The notes beneath the pieces are model-generated. The model did no database searches. It worked only from the letters and a program-made list of their open reading frames with translations, and was not told the origin of the DNA. Shown in pieces: positions 6,178 through 11,305 of a DNA stretch of 11,305 nt (its first letter is position 1; each line of letters starts with the position of its first letter). This DNA is from JBHIBA01 sp046758845 (lineage in GTDB: Bacteria > UBA8248 > JACPRG01 > G963555815): the NCBI GenBank assembly GCA_046758845.1, contig JBHIBA010000140.1, positions 1 to 11,305 of the forward strand, in the 5' to 3' direction. The translations under genes and the position numbers were made by a program.

Positions 6178-6297
6178 GGGCCGGTACAGGAGTCACGGAC
6201 TCTCGCCCGGCCCCTTCGTTTGAGAGACATGGGTTGCGCGTAGGGGCGGGTCTCCGTACCCGCCCGCACTTCTGTAAGGGCGCACGGCCGTGCGCCC
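6178..6297. repeat. Array of three strong hairpins
   Basis: Hairpin 1 (6178-6213) pairs GGGCCGG with CCGGCCC and, inside, GAGTC with GACTC around ACG. Hairpin 2 (6244-6265) pairs GGGCGGGT with ACCCGCCC around a 6-nt loop. Hairpin 3 (6278-6297) is a perfect 20-bp palindrome, GGGCGCACGGCCGTGCGCCC. GGGGCG at 6243-6248 can also pair with CGCCCC at 6293-6298, joining hairpins 2 and 3 into one structure. Sequences like hairpins 2 and 3 are, from general knowledge, common spacer repeats in environmental genomes. Hairpin 1, followed on the minus strand by a pyrimidine-rich stretch, might end the transcript of the small frames at 6352-6531. Confidence 0.6.
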
Positions 6298-6351
6298 CTG
6301 CACGGATATAGCGCGTCTTCCCAGCAGACATCATCCGGATCGGTACCTTCG

Positions 6352-6411
6352 TCAGAAATGGGGGTTAGCCTTGATGTAGCCCCTGAATCCCTTGATCGCC
6401 CCGTAGATCAT
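6352..6411 (-). CDS. Hypothetical 19-residue reading frame (second part of an interrupted small ORF)
   Basis: The frame reads MIYGAIKGFRGYIKANPHF and ends in TGA. It is in the same phase as the 37-codon frame just upstream; only TAA ACA ACG separates them. About 15 of its 19 sense codons end in G or C, as in real genes of this window. It has no good Shine-Dalgarno of its own, so it is more likely the continuation of the upstream frame after a stop codon than a separate gene. I do not recognise it. Confidence 0.25.
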   Translation of the reverse strand: MIYGAIKGFRGYIKANPHF

Positions 6412-6417
6412 CGTTGT

Positions 6418-6531
6418 TTAACAGGCGAGCCTTTTGGCGCGCATGCCGATAATGGGCTCCTTCTGGCGGGCCGCAGCGGTCGCCTGTTGGGCGGCAGTCT
6501 CGGTCATGATGAAATTTCTTGGCTTAGACAT
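6418..6531 (-). CDS. Hypothetical 37-residue small protein
   Basis: The frame begins MSKPRNFIMTETAAQQ, continues with an Ala/Gln/Arg-rich stretch and PIIGMRAKRL, and ends with a C-terminal Cys before TAA. A second possible start is the Met at 6507. Most codons from that Met onward end in G or C, matching the coding bias of neighbouring genes. A good promoter (6597-6624) lies about 60 bp upstream on the same strand. The Shine-Dalgarno is weak for either start. After the TAA the same phase stays open for another 21 codons (see 6352-6411). No family is recognised and no signal peptide or membrane segment is visible. It may be a genuine small protein, a leader, or a gene of about 60 codons broken by one stop. 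Confidence 0.35.
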   Translation of the reverse strand: MSKPRNFIMTETAAQQATAAARQKEPIIGMRAKRLAC

Positions 6532-6596
6532 TGAGTTTTCGCTTTAATTTCGAAAAAAATTGCCTTATATTTTAGTTATCCCAAGCTTCCCCTCCT

Positions 6597-6624
6597 ATTA
6601 TACAGGCCCGGCGGGGACTGGCAA
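6597..6624 (-). promoter_or_regulatory. Predicted sigma70 promoter facing the small reading frames
   Basis: On the minus strand TTGCCA (6624-6619) is followed after 16 bases by a perfect TATAAT (6602-6597). It points away from mutL, towards the small frames at 6352-6531 and the transposase-like gene. AGGAGGGG directly after the -10 box falls at the expected transcription start and so is probably not a ribosome site. Confidence 0.55.
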
Positions 6625-6643
6625 GGAAAACGGGTGGATCACG

Positions 6644-6686
6644 ATATTTTGTATCTGCCATCCATTTTTTACACAATATCTTGTAT
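6644..6686. promoter_or_regulatory. Paired 11-bp repeats upstream of mutL (possible operator)
   Basis: ATATTTTGTAT (6644-6654) recurs as ATATCTTGTAT (6676-6686), one mismatch apart. The copies start 32 bp apart, close to three helical turns. They lie between the divergent promoters, immediately upstream of the -35 box for mutL, where a regulator binding both copies could act on both directions. The second copy is part of a weak dyad (ACAATATCTTGT). No regulator is identified. Confidence 0.3.
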
Positions 6687-6693
6687 TTTTTTC

Positions 6694-6723
6694 TTGACTC
6701 CGGTTTCTCGGCGGTGGTATCGT
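6694..6723 (+). promoter_or_regulatory. Predicted promoter of mutL-dam-guaB
   Basis: TTGACT (6694-6699) matches the -35 box at 5 of 6 positions. After 18 bases it is followed by TATCGT (6718-6723), a moderate -10 box. Transcription would begin near 6730, ahead of every candidate mutL start. The downstream genes touch or overlap, so it probably serves all three. Confidence 0.5.
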
Positions 6724-6789
6724 GCCCGCCATTCTCGTTGAGCCGATCCTAAAATGAAAGACCGTGTCATCTCTAAGATGAAGGGCGAT

Positions 6790-8691
6790 ATGGAGAGGCG
6801 GATCCAGGTCATGCCCCCGCCCCTTGCGAACCAGATCGCCGCCGGCGAGGTCGTGGAGCGCCCGGCCTCGGTGGCCAAGGAGCTGATCGAGAACGCCCTG
6901 GACGCGGGGGCGAAGTTCATCGAAGCGGAGATCGCCGGGGGGGGAATGAAACGGGTGCTCGTGGCCGACGACGGCGAGGGCATTTTCCCCGATGACGCCC
7001 GTCTGGCGTTTCAGCGCCACGCCACCAGCAAGATTCGCCGCGCGGAAGACCTCCACTCCCTCATGACCCTCGGCTTCCGTGGAGAAGCCCTGCCGAGCAT
7101 CGCCTCGGTGGCCCGGGTGACGCTGATCACGCGCCGGCGTGCGGCCGCGGAAGGAACGCCGGCCGGAAAAACCCATCCGGGGGTGAAGGTCGTCGTCGAG
7201 GGCGGAAAGGAGGTCGAGGTCCGCCAGGCCCCGGCCCCGCCCGGCACGGCCGTGGAGGTCCGGAACCTTTTTTACAACACGCCTGCGCGCATGAAGTTCG
7301 TCAAGAGCCAGAACACAGAGCTGGCCCGGATCGTCGAGGTGACGACGAACGCCGCCCTGGCCCGCCCCGGCGTCGGCTTCAAGTTGCGAAGCGAAAAAAA
7401 GTCGCTGTTGGACCTGCCCCCCGCCGACCGGGAGGGGCGGGTGCGGGCGCTACTTCCGGAGCGGGAGGCGAAGGGCCTCTTTCCCTTTTCGGCGGCCGAA
7501 GGGGGGGGAGGGGGGGTCCGCGTCGAAGGGATGGCCTCTCTCCCCTCGGTCACGCGCGCCGGGCGGTCCTGTCAGCACGTCATGATCAACGGGCGCCACG
7601 TCCGGGACCGCGTGGTCCTCAGCGCGGCGAACGACGTGTACCGGGGCCTGATCCCGTCGGGCCGCCACCCCTTGTTCTTTCTCTTCTTGACGATGGACGC
7701 CGCAGACGTGGACGTCAACGTCCACCCGGCCAAGGCGGAGGTCCGCTTCCGGGACGGGGGGCGGGTGTTCGCGGCGGTGCGCCGGGCGCTGGCCGAAGGG
7801 CTGATCCGGGCCTGCGGGGTCTCGGACTCGAGCCTGACGGGGGTTGTGGACCGGAAACCCGGCGAAGCGAACGCGCCGGAGAAGGCGGGTTCCGGGGCGA
7901 CTTCATCCGCGGCGAAGATTTATCCCCTGCGGCCGACTGAGCGGCCCGATGCGGGGCGGCCGGAACCGCCGGGGGGCTGGGGCTTCACGCTCCCGGGAAG
8001 GAAGGCGGGGGGAAGGAAGGGAGCGCCCGGACGGTCGGCCGCGCTGGCGGCCCAGGCCCCCGATTCCGACCGAGTCCCCCTCCTGGAGGCCGCGGCGCCC
8101 AAGGGCCTGCTCTCCGACGTCCGCGTGTTGGGACAGATTCACGGGACGTTCGTCCTCCTCGAGCATCCCTCGGGCCTCCTGGTGATGGACCCGCACGCGG
8201 CTCACGAGCGGGTTCTCTTCACGCGGCTGCGCGAATATTTTGAGGCGGGAAACATCGAGCGCCAGGCCCTCCTGATCCCCGTGGACGTCGAGGTCTCCCC
8301 CGCCGAGGCGGTCTTGTTGAGCGAGCATCTGGGCGACCTGGATCGCCTGGGGCTCGGCATCGAGCCCTTCGGCCCCTCGTCCTTCGTCGTCCGGGAGGTC
8401 CCGGCCCTGCTCTCCCACGTGGACCCGGCGGGGCTCGTGCGGGAGGTCGTGGAGGGGCTGGGCGATGCGGGGAAGCGGCGGAAGGAATTCACCGACCTGG
8501 CCGGGCGCATCATCGACAGGATGGCCTGCCGCGGGGCGGTGAAGGCCGGCGACGGGATGAAGCGGGAAGAGATCGAGCGCCTGGTGAAGGAATGCCTGGA
8601 GCTGGACCTGCTGTTCACCTGTCCGCACGGCAGGCCCATCACGCTCGTCCTGCCCCGCGAGGAAATGGAGCGGCGGTTTCTGAGAAGGTGA
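6790..8691 (+). CDS. mutL: DNA mismatch repair protein MutL
   Basis: MutL couples mismatch recognition by MutS to strand incision. The 633-residue protein has the GHKL ATPase motifs in order: ELIENALDAGA (31-41), DDGEGI (60-65), GFRGEAL (95-101). VNVHPAKAEVRF follows in the transducer domain. A variable Pro/Gly/Arg-rich linker covers about 350-450, then comes the C-terminal dimerisation/endonuclease domain. That domain has DPHAAHERVLFT (467-478), ACRGAVKAGD (from 579), CPHGRP (611-616) and FLRR at the end. These are the endonuclease-type motifs absent from E. coli MutL. However, the canonical DQHA(X)2E(X)4E reads Pro at the Gln position and Thr478 at the distal Glu, while Asp467, His469 and Glu473 remain. 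ATG 6790 (MERRIQVMPPPLANQ) is chosen because homologs start just before this motif and AAGGG precedes it; ATG 6754 and 6778 are in-frame alternatives. G8 runs occur at 6937-6944 and G8-A-G7 at 7501-7516. dam follows after 3 bp. Confidence 0.95.
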   Translation: MERRIQVMPPPLANQIAAGEVVERPASVAKELIENALDAGAKFIEAEIAGGGMKRVLVADDGEGIFPDDARLAFQRHATSKIRRAEDLHSLMTLGFRGEALPSIASVARVTLITRRRAAAEGTPAGKTHPGVKVVVEGGKEVEVRQAPAPPGTAVEVRNLFYNTPARMKFVKSQNTELARIVEVTTNAALARPGVGFKLRSEKKSLLDLPPADREGRVRALLPEREAKGLFPFSAAEGGGGGVRVEGMASLPSVTRAGRSCQHVMINGRHVRDRVVLSAANDVYRGLIPSGRHPLFFLFLTMDAADVDVNVHPAKAEVRFRDGGRVFAAVRRALAEGLIRACGVSDSSLTGVVDRKPGEANAPEKAGSGATSSAAKIYPLRPTERPDAGRPEPPGGWGFTLPGRKAGGRKGAPGRSAALAAQAPDSDRVPLLEAAAPKGLLSDVRVLGQIHGTFVLLEHPSGLLVMDPHAAHERVLFTRLREYFEAGNIERQALLIPVDVEVSPAEAVLLSEHLGDLDRLGLGIEPFGPSSFVVREVPALLSHVDPAGLVREVVEGLGDAGKRRKEFTDLAGRIIDRMACRGAVKAGDGMKREEIERLVKECLELDLLFTCPHGRPITLVLPREEMERRFLRR

Positions 8692-8694
8692 TTC

Positions 8695-9606
8695 GTGAGA
8701 CCAGGGGTCGCAACGTCCGGGCGAAGAACAGAAGTCGCGCTATCGAGGGCCGTATCTCCTTCACCGTTTCTGAAATGGGCGGGGGGGAAGGCGCAGCTTC
8801 TGGAGCAGTTCGAGCCTTTCTTCCCCAAGAGGATGGAGCGCTACGTCGAGCCGTTCGTCGGAAGCGCGGCGGTCTTTTTCTATGTGATGGAGCGGTTCCG
8901 ACCTCCCGGCATTGTTTTGTCAGACAACAACGAGGAGTTGATCAACACCTACCGGGCGGTGCGGGACGACGTGGAGACATTGATTGCTTTGCTGGAAGAA
9001 CACCGCCGAAAGCACGGGAAGGATTATTACTACAAACTTCGGGCGCTGAATACAAAGAGACTCGGACCGACGGAGAAGGCCGCGCGGCTCGTCTACCTCA
9101 ACAAGACCTGTTACAACGGCCTGTATCGCGTGAACTCTCGCGGCGAGTTCAACGTCCCGATGGGCAGTTATAAGAACTCGAGAATCTTCGACGCCGAAAA
9201 CCTCCGCCTCGTGAGCGAATATCTGAAAGGGGCGGAAATTCGATGTCGCCATTTTGAGGCTTACGTCCGTCTCGCAAAGAAGGGGGATTTCTTTTACTTC
9301 GACCCGCCTTATCATCCGCTTTCCCCGACCTCCAGCTTCACGGCTTACACAGCCGGGGCTTTCACCGAAAAAGACCAGGAGCGCCTGGCCGAGGTCTATC
9401 GCGCCCTCGACAGGAAGGGCTGCAAGCTGATGCTCAGCAACAGCGACTGCAAATTCATTCACGGGCTCTATGCCGGCTTCCAGAAGAAGAAGGTCCGGGC
9501 GAGAAGGGCGATCAACTCCAACGGCCGGGGCCGGGGCGAGATCGACGAGCTGTTGATCCTGAATTACGAACCCCAGGGGACGGGAATCAGGAGGGGAATC
9601 AAATGA
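8695..9606 (+). CDS. dam: Dam-type N6-adenine DNA methyltransferase (D12 class)
   Basis: A SAM-dependent methyltransferase that places N6-methyl on adenine, most likely in GATC by analogy with its class. Visible motifs are the SAM-binding FLKWAGGK (25-32) and EPFVGSAAVFF (52-62), then YLNKTCYNGLYRVNSRGEFNVPMG from residue 134. The catalytic DPPY (203-206) is followed by HPLSPTSSFTAYT. LSNSD (247-251) and RAINSNGRGRG near the C-terminus complete the Dam/DpnM pattern. Length (303) is slightly above the usual 270-290 because of an N-terminal tail of about 20 residues. The GTG start at 8695 is supported by GAGAAGGTG at the end of mutL; no ATG exists before the FLKWAGGK motif. A G7 run (8781-8787) encodes part of that motif. 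It is 3 bp after mutL and overlaps guaB by four bases, so the three are cotranscribed. No restriction endonuclease gene is visible nearby, which favours an orphan regulatory or repair-linked methylase over half of a restriction system. Confidence 0.92.
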   Translation: MRPGVATSGRRTEVALSRAVSPSPFLKWAGGKAQLLEQFEPFFPKRMERYVEPFVGSAAVFFYVMERFRPPGIVLSDNNEELINTYRAVRDDVETLIALLEEHRRKHGKDYYYKLRALNTKRLGPTEKAARLVYLNKTCYNGLYRVNSRGEFNVPMGSYKNSRIFDAENLRLVSEYLKGAEIRCRHFEAYVRLAKKGDFFYFDPPYHPLSPTSSFTAYTAGAFTEKDQERLAEVYRALDRKGCKLMLSNSDCKFIHGLYAGFQKKKVRARRAINSNGRGRGEIDELLILNYEPQGTGIRRGIK

Positions 9607-11084
9607 TGGACAGGGATCCGATCGCGGAGATGCTGGCGTTCGACGACGTGATGCTCCTTCCCGCCCGCTCCGCCGTGGCGCCCCGGGACGTGGACCTCTC
9701 GGCGCAGCTCACGCGCGGCCTCACGATGAACCTGCCGCTGCTTTCCGCCGCCATGGACACCGTCACCGAGGCGAGGCTGGCCATCGCCCTGGCCCAGGAA
9801 GGGGGAATCGGCGTCATCCACCGCATCCTGTCCCCCGAGCGGCAGGCCGAGGAAGTGGACAAGGTGAAACGCTCGGAGAGCGGGATGATCCGGGACCCCG
9901 TCACGCTGGGGCCGGAGCAGAGCGTCCGCGAGGCCCAGGACATCATGGCGCGCTTCCGCATCTCGGGCGTTCCCATCGTCGAGGGGAAAAGGCTCGTCGG
10001 CATCCTGACCAACCGGGACCTCAGATTCGTGGAAGACGGAAAAAGCAAGGTCCGCGAATTCATGACCCGGGATAGCCTGATCACCGCCCCTGCGGGGACG
10101 ACGCTGGATCAGGCGAAGTCCATCCTTCACGAGAACCGGATCGAAAAGCTCCCGGTGGTGGACGCGGGCTTCGCGGTGGTGGGCCTCATCACCATCAAGG
10201 ACATCCTGAAACGGAAAAAGTATCCCCGGGCGTTCAAGGACCCCCACGGCCGCCTGCGCGTCGCGGCCGCGGTGGGCACGGGCCCGGACGCCCACGAGCG
10301 GGTCCGTCTCCTCGTGGACCGGGGCGTGGACCTGATCGTCGTGGACACGGCCCACGGCCACGCCGAGGCCGGCCTGCGGACGGTGGCCTGGGTCAAGCGC
10401 GAGTACCCGGACGTCGAGGTCGTCGGCGGAAACGTCGCCACCCCCGAGGGGACCGAAGACGTGATCCGCGCCGGGGCGGACGCCGTCAAGGTGGGCGTGG
10501 GTCCGGGCTCGATCTGTACCACGCGGATGGTGGCGGGCGTCGGCGTGCCCCAGTTCTCCGCCGTCTCGACCTGCTCGAAAAAGGCCGCCGAGTTCGGCGT
10601 CCCCGTTATCGCCGACGGCGGCATCCAGTATTCGGGGGACATCGTCAAGGCCCTGGCGGCCGGCGCCCAGTCGGCCATGATCGGGAGCCTGTTCGCGGGC
10701 ACCGATGAGAGCCCGGGCGAGCGCGTCCTCTACCAGGGCCGGAGCTACAAGGTCTATCGGGGGATGGGCTCTCTCGGGGCCATGGCGCAGGGAAGCGCGG
10801 ACCGCTACGGAGGGTCGGTCCATCGGGACGATTCGAACGGCGCCGGCGACAAGCTCGTCCCCGAGGGGGTCGAGGGCCGGGTGCCTTACCGGGGACCGCT
10901 CTCCGACAACGTCTTTCAGCTCACGGGGGGCATCGCCGCGGGGATGGGCTACTGCGGCTGCCGGACGCTGGCCGAGCTGCGCGAGAAGGCCCGGTTTTGC
11001 CGGATCACCTCGGCGGGGTTGCGCGAGAGCCACGTCCACGACGTCGAGGTCACGCAGGAGGCGCCGAATTATTGGCGAGAGTGA
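9603..11084 (+). CDS. guaB: Inosine-5'-monophosphate dehydrogenase GuaB
   Basis: GuaB oxidises IMP to XMP with NAD, the rate-limiting step towards GMP, in the cytoplasm. The 493-residue protein has the full bacterial layout. The N-terminal barrel part has LAFDDVMLLP (11-20) and LPLLSAAMDTVTE (44-56). Two CBS domains follow (about 95-215, with RISGVPIVE and RIEKLPVVD), then VVDTAHGH and VKVGVGPGSICTTR with catalytic Cys305. IADGGIQYSGDIVKAL and the mobile flap with Arg401-Tyr402 (SADRYGG) come next, then KLVPEGVEGRVPYRG. Cys305 and Arg401 fall at the same numbers as I recall for the E. coli enzyme. The ATG overlaps the dam stop (ATGA), and AGGAGGGG seven bases upstream is a strong ribosome site. 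CBS domains usually confer adenylate-nucleotide control. Cotranscription with mutL-dam is unusual and may be incidental. No promoter specific to guaB was seen. Confidence 0.97.
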   Translation: MMDRDPIAEMLAFDDVMLLPARSAVAPRDVDLSAQLTRGLTMNLPLLSAAMDTVTEARLAIALAQEGGIGVIHRILSPERQAEEVDKVKRSESGMIRDPVTLGPEQSVREAQDIMARFRISGVPIVEGKRLVGILTNRDLRFVEDGKSKVREFMTRDSLITAPAGTTLDQAKSILHENRIEKLPVVDAGFAVVGLITIKDILKRKKYPRAFKDPHGRLRVAAAVGTGPDAHERVRLLVDRGVDLIVVDTAHGHAEAGLRTVAWVKREYPDVEVVGGNVATPEGTEDVIRAGADAVKVGVGPGSICTTRMVAGVGVPQFSAVSTCSKKAAEFGVPVIADGGIQYSGDIVKALAAGAQSAMIGSLFAGTDESPGERVLYQGRSYKVYRGMGSLGAMAQGSADRYGGSVHRDDSNGAGDKLVPEGVEGRVPYRGPLSDNVFQLTGGIAAGMGYCGCRTLAELREKARFCRITSAGLRESHVHDVEVTQEAPNYWRE

Positions 11085-11151
11085 AGTATCGGGGGGCGCA
11101 GGCGACGTGCGCGCTAGGCAGCGGCAGGTGCGTTCAGAGGGAATGGTCCTG

Positions 11152-11305
11152 ATGCTCTATTTCGCCTACGGCAGCAATTTGAAAGCAGATGAGCTGAAAG
11201 GGACCTGTCCAGGTCACGTATTGCGAGGGCGTGCGCGTCTCGAAAATTATCGTTTGGCTTTTACGCGTTACTCAGGGAAGTGGGACGGGGGAGTGGCCGA
11301 CATCG
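11152..11305 (+). CDS. Gamma-glutamylcyclotransferase-like protein (3' end cut by window edge)
   Basis: The 51 visible codons begin MLYFAYGSNLKADEL and include RLENYRLAFTRYS and GKWDGGVADI. YFAYGSNL is the substrate-binding loop of the GGCT/AIG2 cyclotransferase fold, and the downstream aromatic and W-GG-A-I positions also fit. Members release 5-oxoproline from gamma-glutamyl amines or peptides; the exact substrate cannot be told from this fragment, and the catalytic Glu lies beyond the window. ATG 11152 is preferred because GAGGG lies about 10 bases upstream; ATG 11143 (three codons earlier) has the same purine run too close. It starts 67 bp after guaB on the same strand and may be the last gene of that transcript. 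The intervening 67 bp show no terminator. Confidence 0.82.
   Translation, partial: MLYFAYGSNLKADELKGTCPGHVLRGRARLENYRLAFTRYSGKWDGGVADI

Larger units (their letters stand above)
5984..6789. other. Long spacer between the transposase-like gene and mutL
   Basis: About 800 bp without a conventional gene. From left to right it holds the presumed right end of the inserted element (to about 6163), a 10-bp direct-repeat copy (6160-6169) and three hairpins in a row (6178-6297). Two tiny minus-strand reading frames follow (6352-6531), then an AT-rich stretch (about 6535-6600), a minus-strand promoter (6597-6624) and the plus-strand mutL promoter (6694-6723). A 105-codon minus-strand frame over 6017-6334 runs through the palindromes and shows no protein-like signal. 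Confidence 0.6.

Noticed and set aside
6017..6334. 105-codon minus-strand frame
   Set aside because: It runs through the palindromic repeats and the presumed element end, with no coding bias or recognisable motif.
6754..6789. Longer MutL start at ATG 6754 or 6778
   Set aside because: MutL proteins start a few residues before the RI-x-x-(L/M)P motif; ATG 6790 fits this and has a purine-rich site, whereas the earlier ATGs do not.
1..11305. CRISPR array, tRNA or rRNA genes
   Set aside because: No regularly spaced direct repeats, no cloverleaf-like segments ending in CCA and no rRNA motifs were noticed on either strand.

Overview
The window looks like a chromosomal segment of a GC-rich, Gram-negative-type bacterium. 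Core genes use mostly G/C at third codon positions, and the long spacers carry palindromic repeats of a kind common in environmental genomes. The gene set (mnmA, leuA, mazG, mutL, dam, guaB) is compatible with Acidobacteriota or a deltaproteobacterial-type lineage, but nothing here fixes the phylum.

Left half, minus strand: mnmA (tRNA 2-thiouridylase, last residues cut off by the left edge), a 317-bp AT-richer spacer with DnaA-box-like nonamers, and leuA (2-isopropylmalate synthase) with a near-consensus sigma70 promoter. Next come a 330-bp spacer with a nested inverted-repeat element, an EamA/DMT-type transporter, and mazG (NTP pyrophosphohydrolase). The transporter follows mazG so closely that the two are probably cotranscribed.

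Middle, about 5.04-6.75 kb: accessory DNA. A 303-residue protein with the integrase-fold (rve) architecture of IS481/Mu-like transposases lacks all three expected catalytic acidic residues and has no N-terminal DNA-binding region. It lies between imperfect terminal repeats and a 10-bp direct repeat, so it looks like the remains of an insertion element. To its right are three hairpins in a row, two tiny minus-strand reading frames in the same phase separated by one stop codon, and divergent promoters.

Right half, plus strand: mutL, dam and guaB form one tight cluster (3-bp gap, then an ATGA-type overlap). After them comes the start of a gamma-glutamylcyclotransferase-like gene cut by the right edge. 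MutL (mismatch repair) beside Dam (adenine methylation) is a functional pairing. guaB (GMP synthesis) is probably cotranscribed without an obvious mechanistic link. G7-G8 runs lie inside both mutL and dam.

Most of the window is conserved housekeeping. The parts that merit a second look are the triad-less integrase-like protein with its element boundaries, the interrupted small reading frame, and the mutL-dam unit with its G-runs and altered endonuclease motif.
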